DNA of 64,000 bases from Gavia stellata (Eukaryota; Chordata; Aves; Gaviiformes; Gaviidae): NCBI RefSeq assembly GCF_030936135.1, contig NC_082637.1, positions 46,031,821 to 46,095,820 of the forward strand. The letters are read 5' to 3'. How positions within the stretch are numbered: the first letter of the stretch is position 1; the number at the start of each line of letters is the position of its first letter. Below are positions 13,801 through 23,856 of this stretch, one piece after another. A program made the position numbers and the translations under genes. Under the pieces are notes generated by a model. The model had not been told where the DNA came from and made no database searches. It saw nothing but the letters and a program-made list of their open reading frames with translations.

Positions 13801-16071
13801 CTTTTGTGGAAAAATAAATGTTTGGTGTAAATAAATGTAGCAGATGGTTTGCCTACTTTTGCTTTGACAAACATCTTTTTCCATGTCCTAGATATTCATG
13901 CTTCTATTATTTGGAAATTATTTCAGAATGTGATACCTGAGTTCTTGTATTCAGGAGCTGTCTTTCGAAATTCAGGCTCTATTATTTTCCTTCTTTTCAT
14001 TTTTGTTCTATTGTTCCTGGCTAATCGCATTGTGCTCCTCTGAGACATTCATAAGTAATTATCAGTACAGACTGCTCACCGTCAGAAGTGTGTAATGTAG
14101 AAATGGAGGAAGTCTTGAATGTCAGCTGGAGCCTTTTCTCTTTCCTGAAATGTTGTATCTATCTTGCCTAATATCTCCCCACTGAAACATTTGTCTTGGA
14201 TCAAAGAAACTGGCATAGGAAGACAATTTTTGATCAAGAACACGTAAGGGAGTAAAAGTTTTTGCAGTGGGTCACAAATCAGCTTTTTTGTACCCCCCCA
14301 GCAACAGATATTTTTGACATTGATTTAAACAGCTGTTTGACATCTTCAGATAGGAAACTGTCTGGGATTCTCTTTCCTGTTCTTGGTGATTCAGCATTTT
14401 CCTTTGCAACATCTATTTGTGAACAACTGTTACTAGTAGACTCATTAGAAAGCTAGCTGTGTTGGTTACATGCTGCAGCAACCCAAATGTTAGAACTTAC
14501 TGCTGACTGTATAGTATAGAAGAGAGAGATGTGTGCTTGCTCCAAAAGTGATGGCTACTTTTGCCACTCATTTTTAATATTTGTGAGGGATTACAACAAT
14601 TCTGATACCTGAAAAGAATATATTATAATATTATTATACTTTTTCACATTAATGGCACAGGACTGTAAAAATTATTTCTATGGATGACTACGAAGTTTTC
14701 TATTTCTTATTATTATTATTACTTAAACTTTTTAAAGACTAGATGTTTTCGTAAGAGTCACAGTTTGGTAGCCATTGATCTTTATACAATACAAACAAAT
14801 CAACTTTGCCACAAAAATCTTACAATCTAAACACAGTATAAAAAGTAATCAAGGGCTAGGTATGAAGATAAAAGCAAGATGATCACATAAAAGACAACAA
14901 ACCATGTTCCCAGCACTCCACAATAATGACAGAATATGTACCCTTTGGATTGATTTGTAACATTATGCATATCTTTTATAATGTTTATAACAGACTGTAG
15001 ATGTCAACTCCTCCATGAAAAAAATAACTAATTTTTCACATCATGCCTTAATTTAAAAAATTGTCAAAAACTAGTTTAAAAATATAATTTGTCTGGAACA
15101 ATGTGTAAGGATACCTGTATAAAACAGATCACTAGGAGGGAGAAAGTGAACCCAAGGAAGCTGTAAGATTGTGTATACCTCTGCTTAGCTTATGTCCAGT
15201 ACCCAGTGCCAGCCACTCTCTTACCAGGAAGTTGCAAAGACAATGCACCAAACCATGAGAAGGATGCGCTATTTGTTTGCTGTCCTATACTATTAAGTAC
15301 TGGATCCAAGTATTGTGCATTAAAAATCATCTTATTTTACTGAAAACTCACGAGAAACTGGCCATTTCTATATAGATGTAAGCAGCATTGCTTAGACTAG
15401 AAACTAGTCCAGGCAGAATGTCTGTTGTTGGGATTGCAGTGGCTCTTTGGTTTATTCAAAGAGTACTCAAAGTTTAAGAAAGCAAGCAAGTGAGCTGTTT
15501 TCATTAAGATAAATGACTATTTAAGGCCAGCCAATCCAAGGGACAAAGCAGAATCAGATACCTGCCTCTTAAACTGATCTTCTGGCCAAGTGTACTGATA
15601 CATACAGCACCACTGAAAAACAAAATCATCTTTTGATATATGCCATGAAGATACGACAGATACTTATTTTTTTTCAGAATAGGGGCAAATGATAATAACC
15701 GAAATTCTATGCTCATAAATACTGAACTTGGAATGTTAAACTGGTATAAATTCTGGTATCAATTCTTTTTTCACTACAAAAATTCACTACAAATGTGACT
15801 CAGCCTAGAATATCTTTGCACTCTGACAGTTCCACTATACATACCAAAGAGCACTTTGAACAAATAAAAATTTGGTACTGTAGAGCTACCTAGCCAATTG
15901 GTCCATAAAAAAACAAGGATAAAAGAAAGTAGATGACACAGAAAACTTCCAAACTGCTTTTACACTGTTAACAATACTCACTTTCAAACCAAAAAAGAAT
16001 GACTGTTTCTTCTGCTCTGTATCTTCCGGCAGTATATCTTTCCCATTTTGATCCATTGTGCCTTCACTGTT
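13763..16071 (-). CDS. Candidate unrecognised five-exon gene (about 141 residues)
   Basis: Five minus-strand segments have splice-like borders and join in one frame: 16071-15982, 15612-15562, 14452-14294, 14039-13937 and 13800-13763. Phases run 0-0, 0-0, 0-0, 0-1, 1-stop. Starting at the first ATG (codon 6 of the first segment) the product is about 141 residues: an acidic, Lys/Gln-rich start with a QKKQSFFFGLK segment, a Cys/Trp/Tyr-rich piece, a hydrophilic Ser/Glu/Asp/Lys middle, and a very basic C-terminus (RTKMKRRK, then CKKYREHIRKS and stop). I recognise no domain. The position, a few kb downstream of ISCA1 on the same strand, is where human C9orf153 lies, so an orthologue is possible by synteny, but I cannot confirm this by sequence. 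The first two segments have strong splice sites; the donor of the third (GTACAA) and its acceptor are weak, so the 3' half is less certain. Confidence 0.4.
13937..14039 (-). CDS. Candidate exon 4 of the unrecognised gene (basic segment)
   Basis: It begins after GAATGTCTCAG and ends at CTCAG followed by GTATCA. It encodes 34 whole codons plus one base, including NNRTKMKRRKIIEPEFRK, which looks like a nuclear-localisation-type or nucleic-acid-binding basic patch. This is a reading of composition, not a family match. Confidence 0.38.
14294..14452 (-). CDS. Candidate exon 3 of the unrecognised gene (hydrophilic segment)
   Basis: Fifty-three codons of hydrophilic sequence, including DVAKENAESPRTGKRIPDSF and EDVKQLFKSMSK. 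The proposed acceptor (GCTAG before CTTTCT) and donor (GGGGGG then GTACAA) are weak, but both keep phase 0 with the neighbouring segments. The frame stays open to a TGA at 14279-14281 if the donor is not used, so this could also be a terminal exon. Confidence 0.38.
15352..15396 (-). other. Weak extra exon candidate, 45 nt, phase 0
   Basis: Between a TTTCTAG acceptor and a GTGAGT donor lies an open 45-base segment (15 codons, SKQCCLHLYRNGQFL) that would also keep phase 0 in the candidate gene. The pyrimidine tract is poor, so this may be chance or an alternative exon. Confidence 0.18.
15562..15612 (-). CDS. Candidate exon 2 of the unrecognised gene
   Basis: A 51-base segment between a strong acceptor (TTTTGTTTTTCAG) and a good donor (GGCAG then GTATCT), open in phase 0 and encoding WCCMYQYTWPEDQFKRQ. 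It is rich in aromatic residues and cysteine. It joins the upstream candidate exon without a frame change. Confidence 0.42.
15982..16071 (-). CDS. Candidate first coding exon of the unrecognised gene
   Basis: Preceded by an excellent acceptor (TTGCTTTTCTTTTTTCAG) and followed by a consensus donor (GAAA then GTGAGT). It is 90 bases and open in phase 0. The first ATG is codon 6; from there it reads MDQNGKDILPEDTEQ and then a phenylalanine-rich QKKQSFFFGLK. An upstream non-coding exon would lie in the GC-rich segment at 16.4-16.8 kb, where GTAAGC near 16387 is a possible donor. QKKQSFFF resembles a PCNA-interacting box but lacks the central aliphatic residue, so I do not call it one. Confidence 0.48.
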
Positions 16072-16739
16072 CTGAAAAAAGAAAAGCAATTTTAATTAGT
16101 AATTAAAAGATGTGAAAATGGTAGAGAAACAGGATTAAAAGGAGGAAAGATGAACAGTAAAAATACAAATGCCCAAGAGGGAGTCAATCCCTTATTCCCC
16201 AGTGTCTGGTGAGCTAACCATGGTACTTCTGTATTATGCCTCACAATACTTTGTCCACCGGAGTTTAAAACCTTCTCAAAGATGGCAGGATTCCTCCCTT
16301 TCCTTGTGAGATGATTCCCAGCCCAAGAGATTTCAGCAGCAAGCTCATCCTAACATACTAAATTTTCCTTTTCTCTCCTTTGCTTACATTTTCCAGGGCA
16401 CGCTGGTGCCTTCTAAGCTCACTTCGTGCATTTCCCTAGCAGCCTTCCCACTGTTGCCACACTCTCCCCCAAATTCATCTTCCACAGCCCAGGAAGGCAG
16501 AGGGAAGCAGAGGAGACCCCCCAAGGGGCTCATGCTCAGGGGGACGCCCACAGGTTGTTGACATCCCGGTGACAACCTGGGCCCACCCGCTTGCGATGGG
16601 CCCTGCCCCTGATAGGCCCCACGACACAAACCGTCATGCTCCCAGTGAGATGAAGTTTGTTCGGGAGGGACAAAAATGAGGGCTGCACAAAACACCCCCT
16701 GGCCTCTCACCCCAGGGCCTGTCAGGTAGCTGCTGCAAG

Positions 16740-16940
16740 GAATGCCGATGGCCACCTCCCTGCCCTCAGCAGCCTCACTGAGGGGGGCGGGGCAGCTGAC
16801 TAGGGAGAACATGATTGGTGTGCTTGGCAGGTGGGGCAGGGACAGAGCTTGAGTTAGCCAATAGTGGCTCAGGACACTGTGTTCAGGGCGTGCCAGAGGG
16901 TGCTGAGGAGCCACTGGGCAGCGGCAGCTGGGCTGGGGAA
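16740..16940. promoter_or_regulatory. Candidate bidirectional promoter with GC box and two CCAAT boxes
   Basis: Inside a GC-enriched segment (about 16.4-17.1 kb) in AT-rich surroundings there is a GC box (GGGGGCGGGGC, 16783-16793), an ATTGG at 16814-16818 (a CCAAT box for minus-strand transcription) and a CCAAT at 16858-16862 (for plus-strand transcription). No TATA box is evident. The layout fits divergent initiation: minus strand toward the candidate gene at 16.07-13.76 kb, plus strand toward the ATG at 16942. Confidence 0.4.
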
Positions 16941-16941
16941 C

Positions 16942-17076
16942 ATGGCTGCCACCGGCAGGGCCTTGGCTGCCCTGCGCCTCATTTTCTCTGTTTGGCTCCC
17001 CAGCAGCAGGGAAGGGGGAGGCTTGGTCATACTCTCACGCCCAAAAGGGAGGGTAAACCCCACGTTGTGGGTCTGA
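16942..17076 (+). CDS. Possible short plus-strand ORF downstream of the divergent promoter
   Basis: An ATG in good context (AACATGG) opens a 44-codon frame starting MAATGRALAALRLIFSVWL, with an alanine/arginine/leucine-rich start like a mitochondrial presequence. A GTAAAC that could serve as a donor lies near 17053. I recognise no family and find no convincing downstream exon, so a non-coding divergent transcript is equally possible. Confidence 0.15.
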   Translation: MAATGRALAALRLIFSVWLPSSREGGGLVILSRPKGRVNPTLWV

Positions 17077-17099
17077 GGTCCCTAGCTCTGGTTTAGTGG

Positions 17100-20000
17100 G
17101 TATAGCTGGAGGGGAAGGCTGGTGTTAGTCACGGGGCCTCTGTAACACGGTGTCAGTAACTCTTGGGGCCTCTGGGTCGCGAAAACAAGCATCAGTAAAT
17201 GGCAGTTCATGTTGGCAAGAGGACAGAATACTTCATGATTTCAACAGAAATTTTATATTGATGTGGCTAAATATTACACTAAATATTTTACCTTGGCTGA
17301 AAAAAATCCTGATTTTCTGCCTATTTTTGCTCTCCTCTCACCTCCTGCCCCAAAGACCACTTTCTTGAATTAAAAGTGCCATAGGCTGGGGCAGACTTGC
17401 TTTAAACAGCTGGTGACTACAAGGGAAGCTTCTCAAGCTGGCAGGGCCAGAGGTATCAAGCAGAGCAGAAACAAAGCCACAGCCTTTACAGTGCACCAAA
17501 TCATCCCCCGTTCAAAACTTGGTGCTGGCAGGTTCCCACCAGAGTGCTGTTTTCCAGGAAATATTTTTCCAATTCATAATAAACCAAGGCTTCCATTTTT
17601 AGAAGTGCATGCATGCAAAATCCTCTGTATTGTGACATATGGGCCTAATTATAATGCAGGGCTGTTTTAACCAGTTTAAGTACAACCATGGCAGCACAAG
17701 TTTTAAGATGCAGGATGGCAAATGTGTACATATAGTATGATTAGTTTTCTTTGAAAGCGTCCAAACCTGGAGTTTTTCATTTTGCTGAGTCTTTTTAAAC
17801 TGCTTCACAGTTCCACAGTGGGCCATGTCCGTCAAATGGGAATGGCAAAGATCCATGTTACATGTTTAACAAGCTTTGGGTTTAAGGGTTGCAAGAGCAT
17901 TCTAATGTTCTAAATTATTTGTAGAAACCAGAGGTTCTTCATGAAAAGAATATTGTGGGAGGTAACTTAGAATACCCTTGCAGCAGGTGTTTAAGGCTCC
18001 CTAAGGAATGGGCCGATGACCTCTAGTTCTTCCTGACAGGGTAGTTTACTTAAACTATACTCACTATATAACTGTTTATCACTTTGCTGGGATTTTCCCA
18101 CATTTCACCAAGAGTAAACAGGTTCCTTTCTTGGAGCAACTAAGTGCACAGTGCAACACATTAATGTAAACTCACCCTCAACAGTTGAGGCTCAGGCATT
18201 TGTTTCACAAACCTGCCATAGGATTGGCAGCCTCAAACAGAGGGCACAACTACACAGGAACTTCCTAAAACCACTTCTGCAAAATTTGCCCATGTTTGGT
18301 TGGTTGAATCTCAGTTCATAGCTCAAATAGCAAAGGTTGAAATTCAGAAGATGTATCTCAAGGAGAAGCAATATGACTTCTTTTCTCAACAAAGTTTCCA
18401 AATGGCAGTTTTACTTCATTACTTTTTATACTCAAGTATTGGATTTTCTATTTATTTGTTTTGGGGGAATGTTCATTAGATATTCACTAGAAATAAACAT
18501 TGACTATATGCTTCAGCTAGCCCTCATTTGCAAAAGGGAGGACTGCACTCTGCAAATCTGTTGTGAAAAAGGAGGCTGACGGGGGGGACTGGTTCCCATT
18601 CCCTACCACCTATGTGCTTCAGAAGATCCCACAACATGTCGTTCGTTAGCGCCTTGCCTTTTCTCCTGATTTGAATACTTGCTTGCATGTAGGCTTCTTA
18701 TGTGAAACAAGCACAAGGAAGGAAATAATATAATTAACAGCAAAACGATCTGATTTAAACACAGTTCTGCCACACTCCTTACAGCTATTTAATACGTAAT
18801 CAGAAGGACTACTGTGATTAGGAATGAAAGGTCTGTGTGAGTGACTCACTATGAACAAATTAAAGATTAAAACATGTGGTGGAAAAAGGAAGTGGCTGGC
18901 TGCAAATCCTCTGTATGAATTGAATTCTGCTACTCAGGTTATTTCAAATTTTTGGAGGCTGTCTGATTTCATTAGCTAGTAAGGGAAACTTATTCCTGCT
19001 GTCTGGACTTTGCTTCAGTAAGCTACAGAAGGAATTTTTCATTAAAATCATATGCAATAAAATCATTATGCAATCAGTAAAAAGCCCAGATAAGCAAGGT
19101 GTAGGGGATGAGGGTATTTCTGTTCTGAATGGAGACTATACTGTTTCATGAGATTCTTTGTCCCGCTGGACCGTACCATCCCGGCACGGAACTTCTGTTA
19201 CTCTAGAGGTTAAAGCTAACTGTCAGAAAAAAAATCTGCAGTAGTTTCGAGCTGGACACAACATTAATGAGGTACGTTAGCACACGACTAGCCAGGGGAA
19301 GAATGGTGAAAAAGAACAATGCTTCAACAGCCAAGCGGGTCAGAAAGCTATGCTCTGCTTCTCTTTGCATCGGGAGCTCTGAAGCAATTTGGCATTTTGC
19401 ATTTCTGCGGTCATCTGCCACCCTTCAGGAGCAGGTCAAAAGCACAGAACAGAATACAAGAAGGGCAAACAGCAGAGCTGAACAATAGTTTTCACCAGTA
19501 TAAGCAAAAGTACGCCGGTATTCAGGAAACGCAATAGGAAACTTGGAAGACGGGTACTGGGGAAGAGGCGATTCGCCTTCTGAAACGCGTGGACTGGATA
19601 CTTTCTGCCACCCCGCGGCAGCAGATATCTGTTCCCATGAACGAGCGTTTCGAGTTGGAGTCTGTGAAAAGAAGCAGGGGTTAGGACCCTGCCCCTAGAC
19701 AGACACGGTCTGGGACCCCTGGGCTCCACCGTGTGAGGAGCTTGGGGAGCGCTCCTGCCAGCTGAAGCACGCACAGGCTGAGAAATGGCCCGCTGAAAGG
19801 GGCCGTAGAAGTTGAAGGCAAAGACCTTGCTCAAATTCAGCAGTTAATATTCCCTTGCTGTACCTCTCCTTAAGAAAAATGCCAGACACTGCATACAAAA
19901 ATTGCTATTCAAATGCTGCTCAAACCCAAATGCACATGGAATTGTGCTAAGTACTTGCTTTTTTGCTCACCGTGTTCAAGCAGCGTATCTCATATATGTT

Positions 20001-21365
20001 AAAAGCATCAGTAAAGAACAAAGCAGGCCAAACTGCTCACTGCCTGGCAGATCACTTTATAGTCAAATAAGCTGTACTGGTCATGACAGAAAGTAATTTT
20101 TCAAGTACTCTTCTGAGGTCTTTTGGGGTGAACACAGAGGTGCACGCTCTGCCACATTAGACGACTGCGGAATTCTTCTGCCAGAATAGACTGCAAAATT
20201 TTAGCATCATAAAAAAATTATCTAATAAATGGCCAGGCAGCCAGCGTAAGCACAACAGTGGTATAGTTGGACCATCTTTCCACTAGTGAAGGCACTGATT
20301 TAAATGAATGGGGAGAATAATAATTACAATAAAAAACCCCCAACAAACAATAGGAGCAACTTATGGCAGATAGGATTTAACTCAAAAAAAAGGTATGTTT
20401 CCTCAACATTAAATTTCACGGTCCCATTACCTGCACCTCATTTTTTATTTTGGTGGTTAAATTCATTTTGTCCCACCACCTGTTGTCAGGATGACTCGCA
20501 TATTGAACAGCTCAATGTTTTCCTTCTTGAGCCATTCAAAGAGAGCTATAAAAAGGGGTGGATCAGGAATACTGACTTGCTGGTACAAGCAAGTGGTTTT
20601 TTACAAGTTCTGCAAGAGCTCCAACAGAAGGGTAACCGTTGCATTCCAGGCTCCTGACTGTATGATGGATTTGGTTCTTCCTCACCAGCACCATGAACAT
20701 GCACCTGTATCAACAATCTCTAGCATTTTCCCAAAATTTATTACTTCACTCCCTATCATTCAGAATCTTCACGTAACAGGAAAAGGAAACTTAGCTTTAG
20801 CAGGGGAAAGACTATACATGAGAGAAAACCCAAAATGTGTCATAAACATAGCATACTATGGCATATCAGTGCCATTATGCAGCACTGTGGTGGAATGGCA
20901 AGGAATGCCCTCTGACTCTCACTCTCAAGTTGCCTAGCCAGCTAAAAACCTTTCATGTCAACAGTTACTTTGATCAAAATCATTATACTGCATGAAAGCA
21001 TACCACAATGACTTTTTAGCATGTAGAAACCTTCAGAATAAGCATCTTGCCTGTTAGAATTTTTACCCTGAGAACAGTGTGTTGCAAAGTTTAGTAGAAG
21101 TGTATGCATTAACAGCCCATGCTTCTGGTATGCGTAAATACCTTTCCGTACGTAGTTAATGAATATTTTTGCCATATACTACTCCAATGCTGTTAATATT
21201 TGGAAATGTTTAATATTTCTGAGAAACATTAATTCAGGTTAACAGGAATATTGTATCTACTTTGTAATCCCAGCATACAAGCCTATTCTCCCCCCTCCCC
21301 AGTGCTTATTACTGTAAACAGAATCATTCAAGATAGGAATATTTCATGTTTACTAACAGGTAGTA
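17100..21365. other. Intergenic stretch, nothing recognised
   Basis: AT-rich sequence with no supported exon. A small CpG-containing patch lies at about 19540-19760; the open frames there show no recognisable motif. By position this separates the ISCA1 3' end from the next candidate promoter. Confidence 0.4.
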
Positions 21366-23707
21366 TTTATTATTATAACTGAGAACTCTACATACAGTAT
21401 TGCAGAAAATTATAGTGGACCAATCAACAAAACCATGTTCCTACATAACTGTAAATAGCACTTTAACAGCAGTTTAACACACTGTGCATTAGGTGTCTTA
21501 GTAAAGTGACAATTTAGAGGTTTATTTCAAGGGAGTACGAAAGTGCAAACTTTCATTCAAGGCATATACACAAAACACATGAAAAGCATTGCTGTACATG
21601 CCACAGGTCTAAAAAAAAAAACCCCAAGGTAAGTGAGTAAGTACTAGCACTCTTAGCAACCACCAGTGCTGTCACATTCAAAGTCTTATTCTTTAGCAAG
21701 AAGCAGAGAAATGCAATCTGAAGAAATACCCTTAGCTTGAAGTTTTAGACATATTAATGCAACTATATCACATTAACTGCATTTTTTTGTTTGGCAAGAC
21801 TGAAAGACTCACAGCACTGTAAATGCATCCAACCAGTGTATTACCAGTAATTCCTGAATCACTAATATAAAGTGTGTCCAACAGTTGACTGTTGAAGGAA
21901 ATAGTGTTTTTACATCAAAAGGTGATATAGTATACAACCAAATGTCAAGTTTTTAATATTAAAATATAGGTGTGGAAATTCTGACCTTCTGTTCCTGTAC
22001 ACTACATAAAACAGATCAAGAATTATTTTATTGTTTTAATTTCTAGTCTTTCCTCTAAACCTTTTCCCAAATGGCTTGGGAAAAGGTGTAGAGGGAAGAA
22101 TAAAAATGTAGCTGCAATCCTGTGCCTGCAGCACATTACTGTTCCAAAGTTGTTGTACCCACTTGCCTGTCAACAACTGTCCAGATCAACGTGACCTCTG
22201 GATTTTCAACATGCAGCCTTAATGCTCTCTGTTCACTCCCATCCCAACACCTTCTTGTCCTTGACTGCAAGTTTCTAGTCCCTGTGGTCCCCTACTTTTT
22301 GTGTACTCTCTTCACCAGGTGTTCCAATCAGTTGTCCAAGCAGGCACATTACTTTCTCCTCTGCACAAGCGAGCAGCTTAGCTGCACAACGTTATCTTTG
22401 GACAATCAGGGAAACACAGAGATAAAAAGGATGGAACAGAACTTCTCTCATACCAACATTTGGGAAGGCCTGGAGAGATACTGACACTTCTGCCTGAGCA
22501 CCAGCAAAGAAGTGCTGAAGACTTTATAAGCTTGAAAAACACTGGTTTACAAAAACAAAATTCCGACTAGGAGAATAAGTTTAAATTCCAAAGAAAAAAC
22601 AGCCTCCTACATAGGATTTTAGTTACTGTCTAGAGTAATTTAAAACAATTATGAAATACTAGGGTTTTTAAAATTATAAATGCTTTTTCTCCTGTTACCA
22701 AGTTAACCTCAAGACAGGAATTAAACAGAAGTTTCCATAAGTTTTGGTGAAAAACCCTAGTGCCTACAGAGTTACAAAACGGAGTTCAAGCTGTAACAAG
22801 GTTAGTAGCAGACACGACTACAAAAAAAGGTAACGAAAAGTGTAAAATTTCTCACAAAAAAGCTGTTCATAGCTTTTGGTGTACAGACAGCACATTCGGT
22901 GAACATGGAGAAATCAGAACCTGGAGGCAGTTTTACCAACTTAGCAATTTAAGTCAAGAAAGATAAACAACAAGAATGTGAGAAACAAGGCCCATGTGTA
23001 TCCTGCTTTAGTACTCCAGTGTCTGAATGTATTTCAAGTTCTTGAAGATGACTAAGTACAGCAGAGACTGTGCCTTCAACAAGGAAGGAAAGGAACAGAA
23101 TTAAAATTGGGTTATCTCATTTTGAAGTATTTCTATAAGGAGTGCTATGGTAGCCTACCACTATACTAATACTTGAACTTGTTTTTGGACTTCCCAGATT
23201 CATGGGAAAATAAGCAAGCATCTACATAATCATAGTGAACTCTGAAGCTGAGGGCTGTGTGCTTGCGTATATAAATCTTTATGAACAAATACATATAAAT
23301 GTTGGGCTTTTTTTGGTCGTGCCCCCCCACCCCAAATCAAAGCAGAACACATAGGCAATATATTCTTTCAAATGGGTGTTGGATGGGGAAGTGTGAGTAG
23401 AGTGGAGAAAGAAAATGACAAAGGAAAAGAGCAGTGAGATTTTATTTCCTTGGCATGTGAAAGTACAGAGATGTTACTACAGCACTTACTGTTCTTACCT
23501 TTTGGATCCCAATTCATCACAAATTACAGCATAACTACATCAGCAGTGGAGTTTAACACACAATTTACATTTTCAAAATGATTTATTTTTCTTAATGTTA
23601 TCCACACTTTATGTAGCCTACGAACCTGAAAGAAATGCATTTGCTTCCAAAAGCCATAATAGTAAGTGTTTTGCAGTGTTCAAAGTCAAGGAAGTAGTCC
23701 TGAGATT
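21366..23707 (-). other. ISCA1: Probable ISCA1 3' untranslated region and poly(A) signals
   Basis: Downstream of the ISCA1 stop there are several minus-strand AATAAA hexamers: 23582-23587 (about 120 bases after the stop), 23441-23446, 22027-22032, 21521-21526 and 21366-21371. Which one is used cannot be told from sequence; several sites giving short and long 3' UTRs would be normal. No other gene is evident here. Confidence 0.4.
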
Positions 23708-23856
23708 TCAGATGTTAAAGCTTTCTCCACAGCCACATGTTCCTTTGATGTTTGGATTATTGAAGACAAATTCACTGGACAGTTTGTCTTCTACATAGTC
23801 CATTTCCGTTCCTAGAAGCGTCAGCTGTGCCTTCTTCTCAATAAACACTCTAACCC
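23708..23856 (-). CDS. ISCA1: ISCA1 coding exon 4 (C-terminus)
   Basis: Acceptor TTGTCTTCAAG; enters with one base carried over to complete a Gly codon. Encodes VRVFIEKKAQLTLLG through the C-terminal GTCGCGESFNI and TGA. It holds the two C-terminal cluster-ligand cysteines. Confidence 0.97.

Noticed and set aside
15225-15279. 55-base exon-like segment with a GTAAGA donor on the minus strand
   Set aside because: Poor acceptor, and its phase does not agree with the candidate gene's next exon.
19436-19834. 132-codon minus-strand open frame in a CpG-containing patch
   Set aside because: No recognisable motif, no clear splice sites, and overlapping frames on the other strand of equal quality.
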